Shown here one piece after another: positions 1-11,552 of a stretch of DNA of 64,000 bases. The stretch covers positions 806,001 through 870,000 of the forward strand of contig JABMLP010000023.1 of assembly GCA_013176395.1 (NCBI GenBank), given 5' to 3'. This DNA comes from Venturia oleaginea. Lineage: Eukaryota > Ascomycota > Dothideomycetes > Venturiales > Venturiaceae. The notes under the pieces are model-generated. The model did not search any database, was not told the origin of the DNA, and saw nothing but the letters and a program-made list of their open reading frames with translations. The position numbers were made by a program, and so were the translations under genes. The first letter of the stretch is position 1; each line of letters begins with the position of its first letter.

Positions 1-614
1 AACAATTCGGTGTCTACTCCACGTCCAAGCTGGACAAGTTTCTCATCATCAACACCAGAATCGACCAGGTAATCCCTTACAGGCGAGGAGGGATAGAACA
101 CCGTCTCCACACAAGGATGGTTGAAAAGATAGCTTTGAACAATCTGGAGTAGCCAGCTGCCGTACTTGTCAAGAGGAGACGGGAATATGATGTCGCTATA
201 TGCCGCGAGATCAGTCTGAAAATTGGCGATGATTGGTGGTGGATTTGAAAGGCATCGAGCTTGTAGCATGACTTGGAATCCCACTGATGCAGGACTAGCG
301 AGATAGATCAGGTCGGGCTTGAATTTTCGGCATACTCTGTCGAGTCGGAACGGGTAGGCTACAGAGAGCTCCGGGCTATAGGGTAGAGAAAGGCCATTCA
401 AACGACGAACATAGCCGACGGGAAGGGATTGATGTTTCTCTCCCTGGTAGTGAGGCGCAACTAGCTTCATTTCGACGCCATTCTGTTGGAGGTAGAGAAT
501 GAGCTGCGTCGTTGTCCTTGACACGCCATTGATAGGCCCAAGAGATTCGCTGGCGAGAAGAAAGCGTTTTCCTCTCAGCGCCTCGGGGAATGGTGTCAAA
601 TGGGGCAAGCTCAT
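1..614 (-). CDS. GT4-family glycosyltransferase, N-terminal part (runs off left edge)
   Basis: Reading the minus strand from an ATG at 614-612 gives 204 open codons without a stop up to the window edge, so only the N-terminal half is present. It starts MSLPHLTPFPEALRGK. The features are those of a GT-B fold family 4 enzyme: an N-terminal loop SLGPINGVSRTT, a first Rossmann half with LVAPHY and FKPDLIYLASP, the segment IIANFQTDLAAY, and a terminal GRGVDTEL, the usual linker before the C-terminal donor-binding half. Such enzymes transfer a hexose from an NDP-sugar; the pattern resembles SQD2/MgtA-like glycolipid mannosyl- or sulfoquinovosyltransferases. In related enzymes the QTD position is often HTD; here it is Gln. 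Donor-binding residues lie outside the window, so sugar and acceptor cannot be named. No intron is needed in the visible part. Confidence 0.8.
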   Translation of the reverse strand, partial: MSLPHLTPFPEALRGKRFLLASESLGPINGVSRTTTQLILYLQQNGVEMKLVAPHYQGEKHQSLPVGYVRRLNGLSLPYSPELSVAYPFRLDRVCRKFKPDLIYLASPASVGFQVMLQARCLSNPPPIIANFQTDLAAYSDIIFPSPLDKYGSWLLQIVQSYLFNHPCVETVFYPSSPVRDYLVDSGVDDEKLVQLGRGVDTEL

Positions 615-1461
615 CGTGACTGTAGATATGACAAGGTTTGACAAAGTGTACCAGGCAGAAGCGTCCAAACTCTGAAGAGCGAAGACGACGGACTTTGAAA
701 GCTCATGGCTTCCGTACTTCGGCGGCGACTGCGCATGTCATGCGAAGCAAGTGACTATGCGAAGATATACCTGCAGCCATGATAGCCGTTTCCTCTCACA
801 TCAGTCCAAAGCAGTACGAATAGTATTCGTCTTCAGGTCCTCGTGGTGTTGATGTTGGTGTAGGTTGGATGCAGGGAAGAGGGAGTGTAGACGTCGAATC
901 TCAGCCAATCTCAGCCAATGGTGCTGCACATGCCCTTCCTCGAAGCAACCGTTCCTATCAAGCACAAGCAACCGTTCCTATCAAGCACAAGCAACCGTTC
1001 CTATCAAGCACAAGCAACCGTTCCTCGATCAAGCACAAGCATCCGTTCCTCCTTCCAGATGGCCACTCTATCTGATCTGCAGAAGCCTTCGGATTCGACG
1101 CGCGACGAACTATGAATCCTTCCTCAGTTTGTGCCGAATTAATACCTGTGTTCAAACCGACCCCTCCCTATAGGAACGGGTCCAGATAATGTCGGCGAGT
1201 TTCAGGCAGAGTGAAGTAATTGAAGTTGTTAGCGAGGCACAATGCACGACGAGCGACGAGTGAGATCGCCTTGTCGACAACTGCACCTCGGTATCATTGT
1301 ATACATGACGACGACGTAAAAACAGTAAACATAAACTATGTAATGTAGGTATCTTTAAACATGCTCCGCGCTATGATGTGTACACCCTCATCCAAATCCG
1401 CAAAAGCATGGCGACGCAATCCCAAATCAATGTCATAAAGCTCTAGTCAAACACCCCATCA
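615..1461. other. Intergenic region between the GT4 gene and the Opi1-family gene
   Basis: This is the 5' flank of the glycosyltransferase and the 3' flank of the Opi1-family gene. No convincing coding exon was found. It holds a short direct duplication of TCAGCCAATC near 900-920 and the 23-bp tandem array annotated separately. Confidence 0.5.
945..1050. repeat. 23-bp tandem repeat, about 4.5 copies
   Basis: Copies begin at 945, 968, 991 and 1014, each starting GCAACCGTTCCTATCAAGC; the copy from 1014 has two extra bases (CTCGATC in place of CTATC), and a partial fifth copy starts at 1039. The first three copies are identical. The period is not a multiple of three, so the small overlapping reading frames here are by-products of the repeat. 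Confidence 0.9.
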
Positions 1462-3334
1462 TCACCTTTTCTCCGCAATGGACCCACTCGTAGGGGAAAC
1501 CTCAACACTCTCCATCTTGACGTCCTTCCCCGAATTCTGCTGCTGCTGCTGCTTTTGCTTTTGCTGTGCAGCCTCACTCTTCCTCAATCTAGCCTGCTCC
1601 CTCTTCTTCCCATACCGATCCAACCACCCCTCCGCATTCTCAATCGTAGCACTAACAATCAAGGTGACCTCCGCAATCATGTCCAACCCCTGAGTAGCAA
1701 AGGCAGATAATTTATTACCCTTCCTCACACCCTCAGTCGTACTCGTGCTATCCTGTTCTGCAGCCTCTCTTTCTGCGTTTCCCCAACGGTGAGGGATGGA
1801 CATGAGCTGTCGTCGGACAAGCGCGCCAGCATTCTCTGGGAGGGCACCACCTGTGTAATGTGATATGGAGTTTTTGATGGATTGAATTGATGTCATGATT
1901 TCTTGGTGGAAGGCTTGCATCCGCACGGCAAGGCGCCGAGATGCATCTTCTTGTTCAGGCGTGAGCTTACCACCTGTCGATTGATCCTGCGTGCTTTGCT
2001 CGTAGTCTCGTATCAATTGCTTGATGGCTGCATTGGTGATCGTCAGGCGGTTTGTCGCACTGTGAAGCAGCTTCAGACACAGACGCAGCTTATTCAAAGA
2101 CGTATCGCTAAGCGCAGCAGCAAGACCAGATGTGGTGACAACTAGCTGCATCCTCCATGGTCGTGGCTCTGGCCTTTCTCTCATGGCCATAGCAGCTGGC
2201 GGTGCAGGCGACTCTTCGTAATGAGGAGATCTATGTTCGTCATAGGGCGGTAACGATGCCAGTGAATCCGCGAAGGAGACTTGAGATCCAGCACGAGAGC
2301 GATGAGTGCTGTGAAGCGTTGGGGATGCGAGGCCTTTTTCCATGTCATCTTCTTGTGAAGACTCTCTCAACCTTCGTCTCTTCCTGCTTGCGTCGCGGTC
2401 GTCCATGCTCGGTCTTCGGTCGCCGAGATATCTTCTAATGCCATCTTCAACACCAGTATGGTGACCAACGCTAGCAAATGTGCTAGCGATTGGGGAACCA
2501 ATGTTTCTTTCCACAAACTCAGCACTCGAGCGTACGAACGCGGGCGAGTAGTTCTTGGTGGTATTGTATGCAGATAATGATCCATTGATCGTGCCGCCAA
2601 TCCAAGGGTGGTTAGACGTGACCAGTGATAGCAATGGCTCGACATCTCCATCATCACGAGTGGCAGTGAACGCCGCGAGGGTCTGCTGTGGTATGGATAT
2701 CGTGGCACTCCTAGTCGACGGTGAACGAATATAATCTGCATCAGATGTCAGCCTCGTTTCGCACAGCCCTCCGACAGTGGACCAGCAGCTCATGCACCAG
2801 TCTATAAGAAGTGCACGACATGTGCCGTTGAAGAAAATAAGGCCCTTGGATTGATTATACGATGGGCCCCACAAAGGTTTTGCGCAAATGGAGGAATTAC
2901 GTATGGAATGCTTGACATCACATACCAGGATTGCGCAAACCAGACAGGGCTTCGGCAGCCGCCCTCGTGTCGGGGTCGTCCATGCTCATAACACTCTGAG
3001 CTCTATTACCGTGCTCATCAGATCCGACCTCTGTTGACGGACTTGCGAGCGGCAGCTCAACTGAAGCTCGTAATGCACCGGTAGGCACAGAGGGGAATGC
3101 GCTGACTGGCAATGTGCCGTTGTGCCATTTTGCCCCGCCAATTTCGGCCGAGGAATGCGATTGTGGGTGCGAGAAGGTCAAGTGTGATTCGGGAAGTCCG
3201 AGTGACTGCAGAGCGGGCAGTTGTAGTGCGGAAGAATTCGTGGGTGGAGGAGGCAGCTCGTGGGTAGGCACAGAGGGGAGATTGAGCGTCTCGTCGTGTG
3301 CGTAGGACGGTGGACGTTCGCGTTGGAGGTCCAT
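1462..3334 (-). CDS. Opi1 / clock-controlled protein 8 family transcriptional regulator
   Basis: There are two exons on the minus strand: 3334-2926 and 2735-1462, with a 190-bp GTATGT...GCAG intron; the join gives LRNPDYIRSPSTRS in frame and a 560-residue protein. I chose the ATG at 3334 (MDLQRERPPSYAHDE) over an in-frame ATG at 3583 because the upstream part looks non-coding. Family hallmarks are AAEALSGLRNPDYIRSP, then HPWIGGTINGSLSAYNTTK, SAEFVERNIGSPIAS and HTGVEDGIRRYL, followed by an RKRRRLRE basic stretch. The C-terminal half has a helical region (SDTSLNKLRLCLKLLHSAT), and the end is Gln/Lys-rich, encoded by a CAG-type run near 1540-1565. In yeast Opi1 represses inositol and phospholipid genes through Ino2 and senses phosphatidic acid at the ER; in Neurospora the homologue is ccg-8. 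A regulatory role in lipid metabolism here is inferred from the family. Confidence 0.88.
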
Positions 3335-4437
3335 GGCGAGCGATAGCGTGTAAAAGTTCACGATGGATGACGGAGGGAACTCGGAGGAGAAAATCTGACG
3401 CGGGCAGGCCGACTCGTAGGAATATAGAAGTAGGCTCGTTATGGCAGCTCGTGAGAATGGGCTGATCGATGTCTTCAGCAGGAGTACTATAGCACTCCTA
3501 AAGGGCAGGGCCGTCGGTGAGTCGGGCAGCGGTTGTATAAGCAGCAGCTCTTTAGGGATCTGTCTCGCGAGAAGAAGTTTCAAGGATATGCCAGCGTGTG
3601 GAACTGGGGAGACGGGACGTAATCTGCACTTATCACATGAAGGAGACGATTATAGCAAAAAGCAAACCAAGACCTATGTGATTGGTGTACAACGGCATTA
3701 CAACGGCACGCACATGCAATTCAATGCTTAAACAGAGAGAGGAGGGGGGAGGAAACGAGGAAACGTCCCCGGAAACATTGCTCATGCCCTCCAGCAATAA
3801 TCCAGCTGCTATTGAGCTGGACGAAACCGCCTCTGCCAACCCCGAGCACGCGCAGACAGTCGCATCATTCGTGATTCGCTTTCTTCGCGCCTGCGAGGGC
3901 GACAACCGCCGTTGCACATGTCAAATAGCATCCAATTAGTCTACTGGGTTTTCCGGCATGATACCAGAGATACCAGCCATTCGGAATCAATCAAAAGATG
4001 AACCGCTCGCATCGCACACATCGAAGCGAGCGAGATCCCCCACTAGCCTCTTTGCGAACATGAGGACGCCTTTATTTTCCATCATTATTTATTGTCCGAT
4101 ATCCAGCCCAAACCTTGACGTCCGTAACTCCCGCTCCATATCCGGAAAGGCTGAAGCCTCGAGAGGCACATGTTCGTGAGTCAGTCCTATCTATCCCAAG
4201 AGTGATTCCCTGTTGCGCCCGTGACGCAAACTGTCTACACACACCGTACATTTCGCTCAAAGTCGCATCGGTTGCAGGGATCAAAGTGACCCGGCACATA
4301 CGTTTTTTGTATTGACAGAAACCATCTTCTAATCATCTCCTATACAAATTTCGTCCATGCGCATCCCTGCAACTGGTGCGACTTTGGGCGAAATCTACGC
4401 TTGAACCCTTGAGAGCCATACGATACAGGTCGCGCTC
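3335..4437. other. Intergenic region, no gene recognised
   Basis: This is the promoter side of the Opi1-family gene (3335 upward) and the 3' side of the gene ending at 4438. Short open frames occur on both strands (for example 3633-3939 and 4072-4315) but lack recognisable motifs and overlap one another. Confidence 0.4.
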
Positions 4438-5754
4438 TCAAACGCGAGACGGCCGTTTTTTTGCTCCACGTGAACTCTCCCATTCAAGGAATGCACCGTG
4501 GCGTCGGCCATGAGGTTTTAGCGTGCCAGCTACTTCCGCTGCTTTCGCTGCTTCATACGTCAGCTTGAGCTTTGTTTCAATGTCCTCCTCGTATTTCTTT
4601 GCGACCTGTCTGGATTCCGCGGGAATCGAATTGCCTAATATCTCCTTCGCGAGCTTCAACCCGTGCCATGCAGGCAAATGTAGTGTTATGAATCGGCCGA
4701 AAGCAGCCTGCTTCCCGACGTCGTTCAAACCGTCCAATGTTTGCTTGGAGTTCTGTTCCATCTGCTCAAAAGAGAAAGTCGACTACAGACAACGTTAGCA
4801 TGTGCATACTGTCCATGACTGTTACCCACACCAATTCTGACTTTTGCTGGCCTAGCGCAGAGACCAGCCGGTTGAAGTATGTAGCTACGAAGCCTCCTTC
4901 GTCTTTGCCTCCAAATTCATTCTTCGCCCTTCGCGCTGCAAGCTCAAGTGGCACTCCAATGCTGAAAGCCTCAGCTCGAGGGTCCGATTCTGACACTGCC
5001 CGGCTGCCACAATGCTCGGGTTTTTCCATCAGCTCGAGAACTGTTTGAATTTGCTTGAAACTCGTATTTGTGATCTTTCCCCACCCCGATTCCCTAGCAT
5101 TGGCACGAATTGACTGAATTATGGTGTGTCGAAGGCTGGAATTAGCCAGCGAAAATCCATTCTTCCTCACCTCCCACAGACATTGAATGATGACCGACAA
5201 TTGGCCAGCTCTGTTTGCCTCTTTCACAACCCTGGTCAAGAAGTTTCCAACCATTTTTGGACGGGCATGGTGCCAGCCTTCGAGAAGAGCTGGAAGATTT
5301 GCCCAGTCTTTGGGCTCTTTGGCCATGTCCTTGAATTGCAAGAGCGCTTTCTTCATCGCAGGCTGGTCTTTTGTGACGTCTATATGTGTGAGCCGTATCT
5401 CCTCCTCTCCGAAGGTGGCATATACAGGCTCATTCTCCAGCTGTGTCTTGGCCTTGGTTGATCGAACGAGCTTCAGTTGACTCTTGTTGAGGTAGGATGG
5501 AACGAGAGCTTTAGAGCGGATGGTATCGAGGAGAGTATCGAGTTCTGGGGAGGATGTGGGCGTGAATTTCGGGATGGCAGCTGGTAGTAGGAGTGTTAGC
5601 GACTAGGATTGTGAGCATTGGGATTGATTCAAGCTGTAGTACCTTTTTGAGTGGAGGGCGTATTGGAGAATTTACGCGTAAATATCCTTTGTTGTTGGCG
5701 CAATCCACCTCTACAATTACGGCAGACCCACTGCGAAGTAATGTGAAGGCTCAT
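4438..5754 (-). CDS. Predicted mitochondrial protein of unknown function, PPR-like helical repeats possible
   Basis: Three minus-strand exons fit: 5754-5643, 5580-4826 and 4761-4438, with 62- and 64-bp introns; phases agree and give 396 residues. The start MSLHITSQWVCRNCRGG is followed by a basic segment (LRQQQRIFTRKFSNTP) that looks like a mitochondrial presequence with its cleavage region. The middle is all helical; around residues 120-165 the run NRAGQLSVIIQCLWEVRKNG resembles a pentatricopeptide-type helix pair, but no clear array can be shown. The C-terminus is basic (RRHGAFLEWESSRGAKKRP). I do not recognise the family. Fungal mitochondrial translation or ribosome-assembly factors often look like this, so such a role is possible but unproven. 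An in-frame ATG at 5862 would lengthen the N-terminus and bury the presequence, so I prefer 5754. Confidence 0.7.
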
Positions 5755-8698
5755 GATGTCACGCAAGATCAACTCGCGAAGCAATTGATGGGTTTTGAGA
5801 CGACGAGCACTCCTCGTCGCTCGATGGAGCGATCTCCCAAATTCTAGTTGGACCCTGGACATCGCGAGTCATGTGTCATGCTCTTTCTCTATATGGTATA
5901 CACTCGATACTCGATACACGAGCAATCAGCTTCGTGAAAACACCAACAACAATCGTGCATGATCTAGGTGTGCTTCTATCAAAGAGTAATTCTACGAGCC
6001 ATTCCTGGCTAACAGTGACAATGAGCCTTTGAATTGACCTTCTTTCCACTGCGATCGAACCTAACGCGGTAGGTTCAACTCCAAATCATGTCTCTCACTT
6101 CAAGATCGATGTCGATAAATTTCTGGTCATTCCTCGTTTCCAGATTGCCAGAACTTTACCAACATCCATCTCTAGTTAGGCACTACAAACTATGCTCAGA
6201 AATTAGTTCCGGGGGTTTTAATTGATGTCCACCTGCCTTTGGGACGATACAGTAACTCATATTTCACCACTCACAAACCACTTCAAGATTCCACGCCATC
6301 ACCACCTCAGACTCTGACCACTTTAGGATCATGGATTGAACCACTTTGGGAACTGAAATAGGATGAAGACCAAGATTGATCTCTTTGTCACGGACTGCTG
6401 ATCATGCTATTTCGGTCTGCATGATGGTTTGGTCAACGTGCGTATATAACTGCATCAGACAACCATAGGAGACTGAAATCACAGATCATGCACTAATACG
6501 AGAACCGTTTCTCTTCGGCTTCATCAATCACACATTCCGAACCGGATCCAGCGTTCATGGCATCCGACTCATATTGCTTTGCCTGCTCTGCTCCTCGAAC
6601 ATGCAGCAGAAGCGAGTTATCTCCGCCCACTCTTTATTCGTGCGTCTCTTGTTACCAGAGGAGGAGAAAGAATTAAGAAATAGTGGCGTCTGTTGAAGAA
6701 GGTTGCCGTTCGTTGCACATCGTGTCGCGGAGAATCAATATCGGCCGTATAAGAAACATGTATGATGACGTTTCACGACTCACAAGAAAGTAATGTTGGC
6801 ACCTCCAAGTCTCGCCATCTAAGATTGTATCCTGCAGGAAAATATCGCCTTCAGCCTACCTGTTGCTTAAGACTCGAGGGCCTGACACGCAGTACTTACC
6901 TTGTGATGAGGAGTACAAATCCTGCTGCTCGCCAAGCATGTGCTGAGTTCTTGATAGCCCTTAAGGGATACATTCGAACTCCCAATCACGAGGCTAGAAT
7001 GAATTCATAGATTGGTGCAAATAGCAGCCATCTCTGGCCCATCTTGAGAGGCGATCAGTGGGCTCAAAATCTGGAAACCCCGAGCCACAGTATTCGTCAC
7101 ATAACTCTATGCGCTCTCTTCCCGCAAACCTTCCCTGCAGATCTCGACCTCATCATTGGCAGGTCCGAAGCTATGAAGAAAAGGCATATGATTAAATCTT
7201 GGACTATTCATTCATGCACAGCCCTGGACTTACTACGCTAGCTTCTCGCTGCCAGGTTGGCTCGTTCATGCACTTGCAAGGGCATAGCAGCCATATAGCG
7301 GCGCGAGTGCGAACATCTGTCTACTCAACTAATCAGTTGTTCGTAGTTGTAGATGATTTGAGCGCTACCGGCGTTGTTAGTGGAAGCTTAAGAGTCTTTG
7401 TAGGTGTTGCTGTTACAGTGTGACTTGAGGGGGGTTTGGCTTATATTGCCATAATTCCTCCCATCAGAGAGCTCTCTGATTAAGTACAAAATGGCCTAAT
7501 GCGGAAGCATAGTGAAGAAGAAGAAGAATCTGATATGCCATCTAAAGCAGGGCGGATTACGTGTTTTCAAGGCTTACCCACGAATGGTATGGACATACTT
7601 GCTGGAGCGATAGCTTGACCCTGCAGCTCGCACTTTCTGGTTTCGTTCGAAAGCTTTCAAGTTGAAGACAACAGAAAAGGAGACTGTATAGACTTGACTC
7701 GAATTGCATCTGAATCGGGATTGTATCAACTTGGTAGATAACAGAGTCGAAATACTTGAAAATCTCGCCATTAGGGATCGGTCTAGTTAGTTTTCGATCA
7801 ACTCTCCCACTAGCAATACGAAGTATGGAAGGATACCACCGGTCTGCGATCAATTTCTAAACCTCAAATCGAGTTATACCCAAAATTGATCTTTACCTAA
7901 CATCCGGCAGTTTCATAAACATTTTTGCCAGGTATTATGCGATATCGAGACAGAAAATAATTTTCGTAGATTCTATTCCGTGGTTGTTACAACCAACATG
8001 CGCAACTTACGAATTGGTAGCTCGACTGCAGTCACATTATCTCTAGAACCAAGCTGAATTTCAGCCGCGTTAGTTTGATCATGCTTCTCTGAACCACAAG
8101 TGATTCGAAGTCACCCATGTTTTCACAGCTTTCCAAGTCGTTCGAATGGCAAGCATCTGCAAATTGACCTTCAGTGTTTCTAAACAAACGGTTGGTCAGG
8201 GCTTGGAATTTGGGATTCTTATACATATCGCTCTCAAGAATCACAAGCTCAAAGCCTGGCAGACCCCATGGGGTGGAATCGACCTATTGACCACATACAA
8301 GGCTGCGAGTGAGGCTCAAGAGCCCCACACGCTTGGACCCTGTGATCGCCTACTTTGAGCTCCGCGACTCGCGTCTCCCAATCTTCACTTTCACACCGAG
8401 GAAGACAATTGCTTCAAACATTCCTCGCTCACTCAGTACGTGACATTTCTCTATTCATTAGCTAACCTTGCCTTCAGATGAATTGCGCCTATTGTCCAAA
8501 CTCACTGCCATCTCGTCCACTACTGCTTGCGCTGCCACCGCTAACTTTCCACCTATCTCGCTGCTTTCGCATAATTTCTTGACGAACCCGAACTAACTGC
8601 AATCATAACAGGTTTACGAGTAATATAATCCATCCAAAATCTACGAACCGCTACACGCCCTCACCACCGAGGTTAATTGACCTCGAATCACTTGCAAC
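5755..8698. other. 2.9-kb gene-poor stretch
   Basis: No exon with family motifs was found on either strand. The open frames present (6762-7010, 7199-7423, 7557-7853 and others) are short, mutually overlapping and without recognisable motifs. It contains the palindromic repeat at 6101-6175. The last few hundred bases are C/T-rich and probably include the promoter and 5' UTR of the CFIm25 gene. Confidence 0.45.
6101..6175. repeat. Imperfect palindrome, copy A of a dispersed short inverted-repeat element
   Basis: The left arm (from 6105, GATCGATGTCGATAAATTTC) pairs with the reverse complement of 6145-6171 at 21 of 27 positions. The same arm sequence occurs in the palindrome at 9364-9438, and the match continues outward into the flanking CTCACTT, so these are two copies of one dispersed element rather than two chance hairpins. 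Confidence 0.7.
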
Positions 8699-9834
8699 AT
8701 GTCTACCATCCCCCATGGCCTAAACAAAAGCTCGAACCCGCCGATTATCCCCAAGTCCTTTGATGCCAACCAACCTGAGGTCATCACTCTACACCCATTC
8801 AGCAGCAACAATATCAGCACAAAATCGGCCCAGCCGGAGGAGGATGCGTCAGTCGAGGAACGCCTGACTCGTCTAAGGAAACACTACGAGAACCATGGCA
8901 TGCGACGATTCTGCGAAGGTGTGATGCTGTGCCATGAGAACAGCCATCCACACGTCTTACTCCTACAGATTGCAAACTCTTTCCACAAGCTGTATGTGTC
9001 CACTGCTCTTGAGGGAATAATAGTATACTGACAATATCGACAGGCCAGGAGGATGGCTCAGGCCCGACGAGGACGAGATTGAAGGATTCCAGCGCGTACT
9101 GGATGAGCTCTTTGAACCTGATAGCTTGGCCGGATCGAACAGTACAAAATGGGAGATTGGTGATGCATGCGGTTCATGGTGGAGGGTAAACTTTGAGACA
9201 CAGCTCTATCCATATCTGCCAACACACGTTACAAGACCGAAGGAGTGCAAGAAGATGTACCTTATCCCACTACCTCAAAAAGATAGTGAGTCCTACCACC
9301 ACAACTGGCCTCATCTCTTACTTCATACCCGAAGCGATGTCTGAGAATAGAGACGCTCACTTCCAGATCGATATCGCTAAATTTCTGGCAATTCAATTTC
9401 AAGAACTGCCAGAAAAATTAGCGATCTCGATCTTGACTTGAAGATTCTCGACTCTTATCAGTTACCAATGGGACAGACAAGCATGAAGTCCAAGCTTATA
9501 TGCATGTACCGTCGCTAATCTCAATTTTCCCGTAGAAGTCATCGCGGTCCCCAAGAATCTCAAATTCCTAGCGGTACCTCTTTACGAACTATACGAAAAC
9601 GCATCAGCATTTGGACCTCAGTTGGCCGCCCTTCCTCACTACCTCGCACGCTACCGTTTCCAGTACGTCGACGACAATGGAAACGTACTCGCTGTCACCC
9701 CTGGCCCAGCTCCAGAAGCTGACGCTCGAACGAAGCTAAATGATCCTCGCTTCGTTGAACAAGCAGCAAGTACAAATGGAGATGCAAATGGTCATGGTGA
9801 TGGAGATGTCGAGATGCCAGAGTCGAAGGATTGA
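8699..9834 (+). CDS. Cleavage factor Im 25-kDa subunit (CFIm25/NUDT21-like, CPSF subunit 5)
   Basis: Exons are 8699-8991, 9044-9285 and 9536-9834, with introns of 52 and 250 bp; phases agree and give 277 residues. The core is a Nudix fold: RKHYENHGMRRFCEGVML, HPHVLLLQIANSFHKLPGGW, then EDEIEGFQRVLDELF, GDACGSWWRVNFE, YPYLPTHVTRPKECKKMYL, and the C-terminal NLKFLAVPLYELYENA. This order matches human NUDT21, which binds UGUA in pre-mRNA as a dimer and promotes poly(A)-site choice in the nucleus. The Nudix box lacks the catalytic REXXEE glutamates, as in the human protein, so RNA binding rather than hydrolysis is expected. Compared with the animal protein it has a longer N-terminus and a low-complexity tail (NGDANGHGDGDVEMPESKD). 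Intron 2 is unusually long because it carries a palindromic repeat. Confidence 0.92.
9364..9438. repeat. Palindromic element, copy B, inside intron 2 of the CFIm25 gene
   Basis: The left arm AGATCGATATCGCTAAATTT (from 9365) continues TCTGGCAATTC; the right arm, read in reverse complement, is AGATCGAGATCGCTAATTTT then TCTGGCAGTTC. About 27 of 31 positions pair, with a loop of roughly 10-15 bases. The left arm matches copy A at 6101-6130 at about 27 of 32 positions. The element lies wholly in the intron (9286-9535), which is several times longer than its neighbours. Confidence 0.75.
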
Positions 9835-10657
9835 TGATGGCATAGGTATGAGACATGAATATTGAGACCGACGCGAATCTCAGGTCGTTGGCTATTTGGG
9901 ACTGACTCTTGGGGATCTCCGATATTGAAATGGGAAGAGAACCCACCAGCGAGAGATGCTCGGTTGGGACTTTGATGATCTCTTGTGCGGACAGCATGGC
10001 GAAAAAAATATTTGTCCATTGGTGGTCATCTTGGAATCCCAAGAATATCAGGAGACTTTGGTTTGGTGGTATCTAAACGACATGGGAAAAATAGGTCCAT
10101 AGATAATAGCATAGATACAATTCTTGCTACGAGGGGTGGGTCATTCTAATGCCAAGTCAAAACGGCGTTGTGAGTCTCACTCCTAGACCATCAAATCAAT
10201 GATTATTCTCCCAAGACGTAAAATCAGTTCTCATGGAATAGGCAAGCTTCAACCAATGACACCCCACGAGCCGATGATCCACCGTTGAACCTTGGAAACT
10301 TATATCCTCGGCCTCTCTTTTACGTCGATCATGCCATCCGATTTTGACTACACTGCAAACATGTTCTTTCACCACTCGTCAAACTCAATACAATCGCAAT
10401 CGCAGATTTCGAAACCGCCAGACTGATCTTTTCTTCTGACAACTTCAATTATACGAATGTACATATCGCAGTCGCCACGTTCGCAACGATAACGTGAAGG
10501 TAACAAGACCGGATAACTTCAAAGAAAGAATCTAGCAAAACGCCGACGGAACAAATCAACTCAACTTCCCGCAAAGGCTTTCGACGCTCCCCGTCCTCCT
10601 TCTCGGCTCATAGAATCCTCTTTGATCCTTTGAGCTCCCTCCCCACAGTCGCCCACA
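9835..10657. other. Intergenic region between CFIm25 and dephospho-CoA kinase genes
   Basis: This holds the 3' flank of CFIm25 and the promoter/5' UTR of the kinase gene (a C/T-rich run just before 10658). Open frames on the minus strand (9695-10042) mostly overlap the CFIm25 tail and are not supported. Confidence 0.45.
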
Positions 10658-11552
10658 ATGCTCCTCCTAGGCCTAACCGGCTCCATCGCAACCGGCAAAT
10701 CAACAGTCTCCAATACCCTCCGCGCACCACCTTATAGTTACCCCATAATAGATGCCGATGTTATTGCGAGACAAGTTGTGGAACCTGGACAACCGGCTTA
10801 CGAGAAGATTGTTGAGTACTTTTTGGAGAGTACACCCGACCTCTTGGAAAATGGCAAGGGTAGTGCGTTGAATAGACCAGCATTGGGGAAACGAGTGTTT
10901 GGGATGGAGCCGAATAGGGTGAAGGATAGGAATGTTTTGAATGGGATTGTGCATCCGGCTGTTCGGGGCGAGATGAGGAGGTTAATGGTTTGTCTTTCCC
11001 CCTTCATCAGCCTCTCCATCTCCATCCTTCTTCTATCTGACTACAGTAAATTGCATAACTGAACTGGCTAATTCATATATGCGTGAATAGCTCAAATATT
11101 TCCTCACCGGCCACCGCATCGTAATCCTCGACATACCCCTCCTCTTCGAATCAGGCTGGGAACGCTTCTGCGGCACTGTCCTCGTCGTCTCTGTCACAGA
11201 TCCCGCCATTCAAATCCAACGCCTCCGCGCTCGCGACGCACATTTGTCACAAGAAGATGCCCAAAATCGCGTTTCCTCGCAACGGGATGTGAGAGAGAAG
11301 GCGAGGCAGGCATTAGCGAGGGGGGAGGGCAGGGGTGTGGTGGTGCTGAATGATGGGGACCAGGAAGATTTGAAGAGGGAGATTGCTAGGGTTATGCAAG
11401 AGGTTGAGAAGGGGACGCCGAGGTGGTGGGCGTTGCTTTGTCTGGTATGCCCGCCGGTGGGTATTTTCGCGGCAGCTTGGACCGTATGGAAAAATTGGAG
11501 GGCGCAGGTTCAGTGGACGGAGACGATGAAAAGAGAGAAGGCGAAGCTGTGA
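10658..11552 (+). CDS. Dephospho-CoA kinase (CoaE/Cab5-like) with C-terminal membrane segment
   Basis: Exon 1 is 10658-10987 and exon 2 is 11091-11552, with a 103-bp GTTTGT...ATAG intron in phase 0; the product is 263 residues. The enzyme phosphorylates the 3'-hydroxyl of the ribose in dephospho-CoA, the last step of CoA synthesis. Evidence is the P-loop GLTGSIATGKS (residues 5-15), the IIDADVIARQVVEPG motif, ILDIPLLFESGWE, and the lid region VSVTDPAIQIQRLRARDAHL with QEDAQNRVSSQ. A hydrophobic stretch WWALLCLVCPPVGIFAAAW follows near residues 225-245, as in other fungal and animal members predicted to be anchored to mitochondria or ER; which membrane is inferred only. Length fits the fungal family. 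Confidence 0.93.

Noticed and set aside
945..1050. CRISPR-like array
   Set aside because: Direct tandem copies without spacers in a eukaryotic genome; an ordinary minisatellite.
2367..2741. Second minus-strand frame overlapping the Opi1-family gene
   Set aside because: Out-of-frame shadow; the Opi1-family motifs lie in the other frame.
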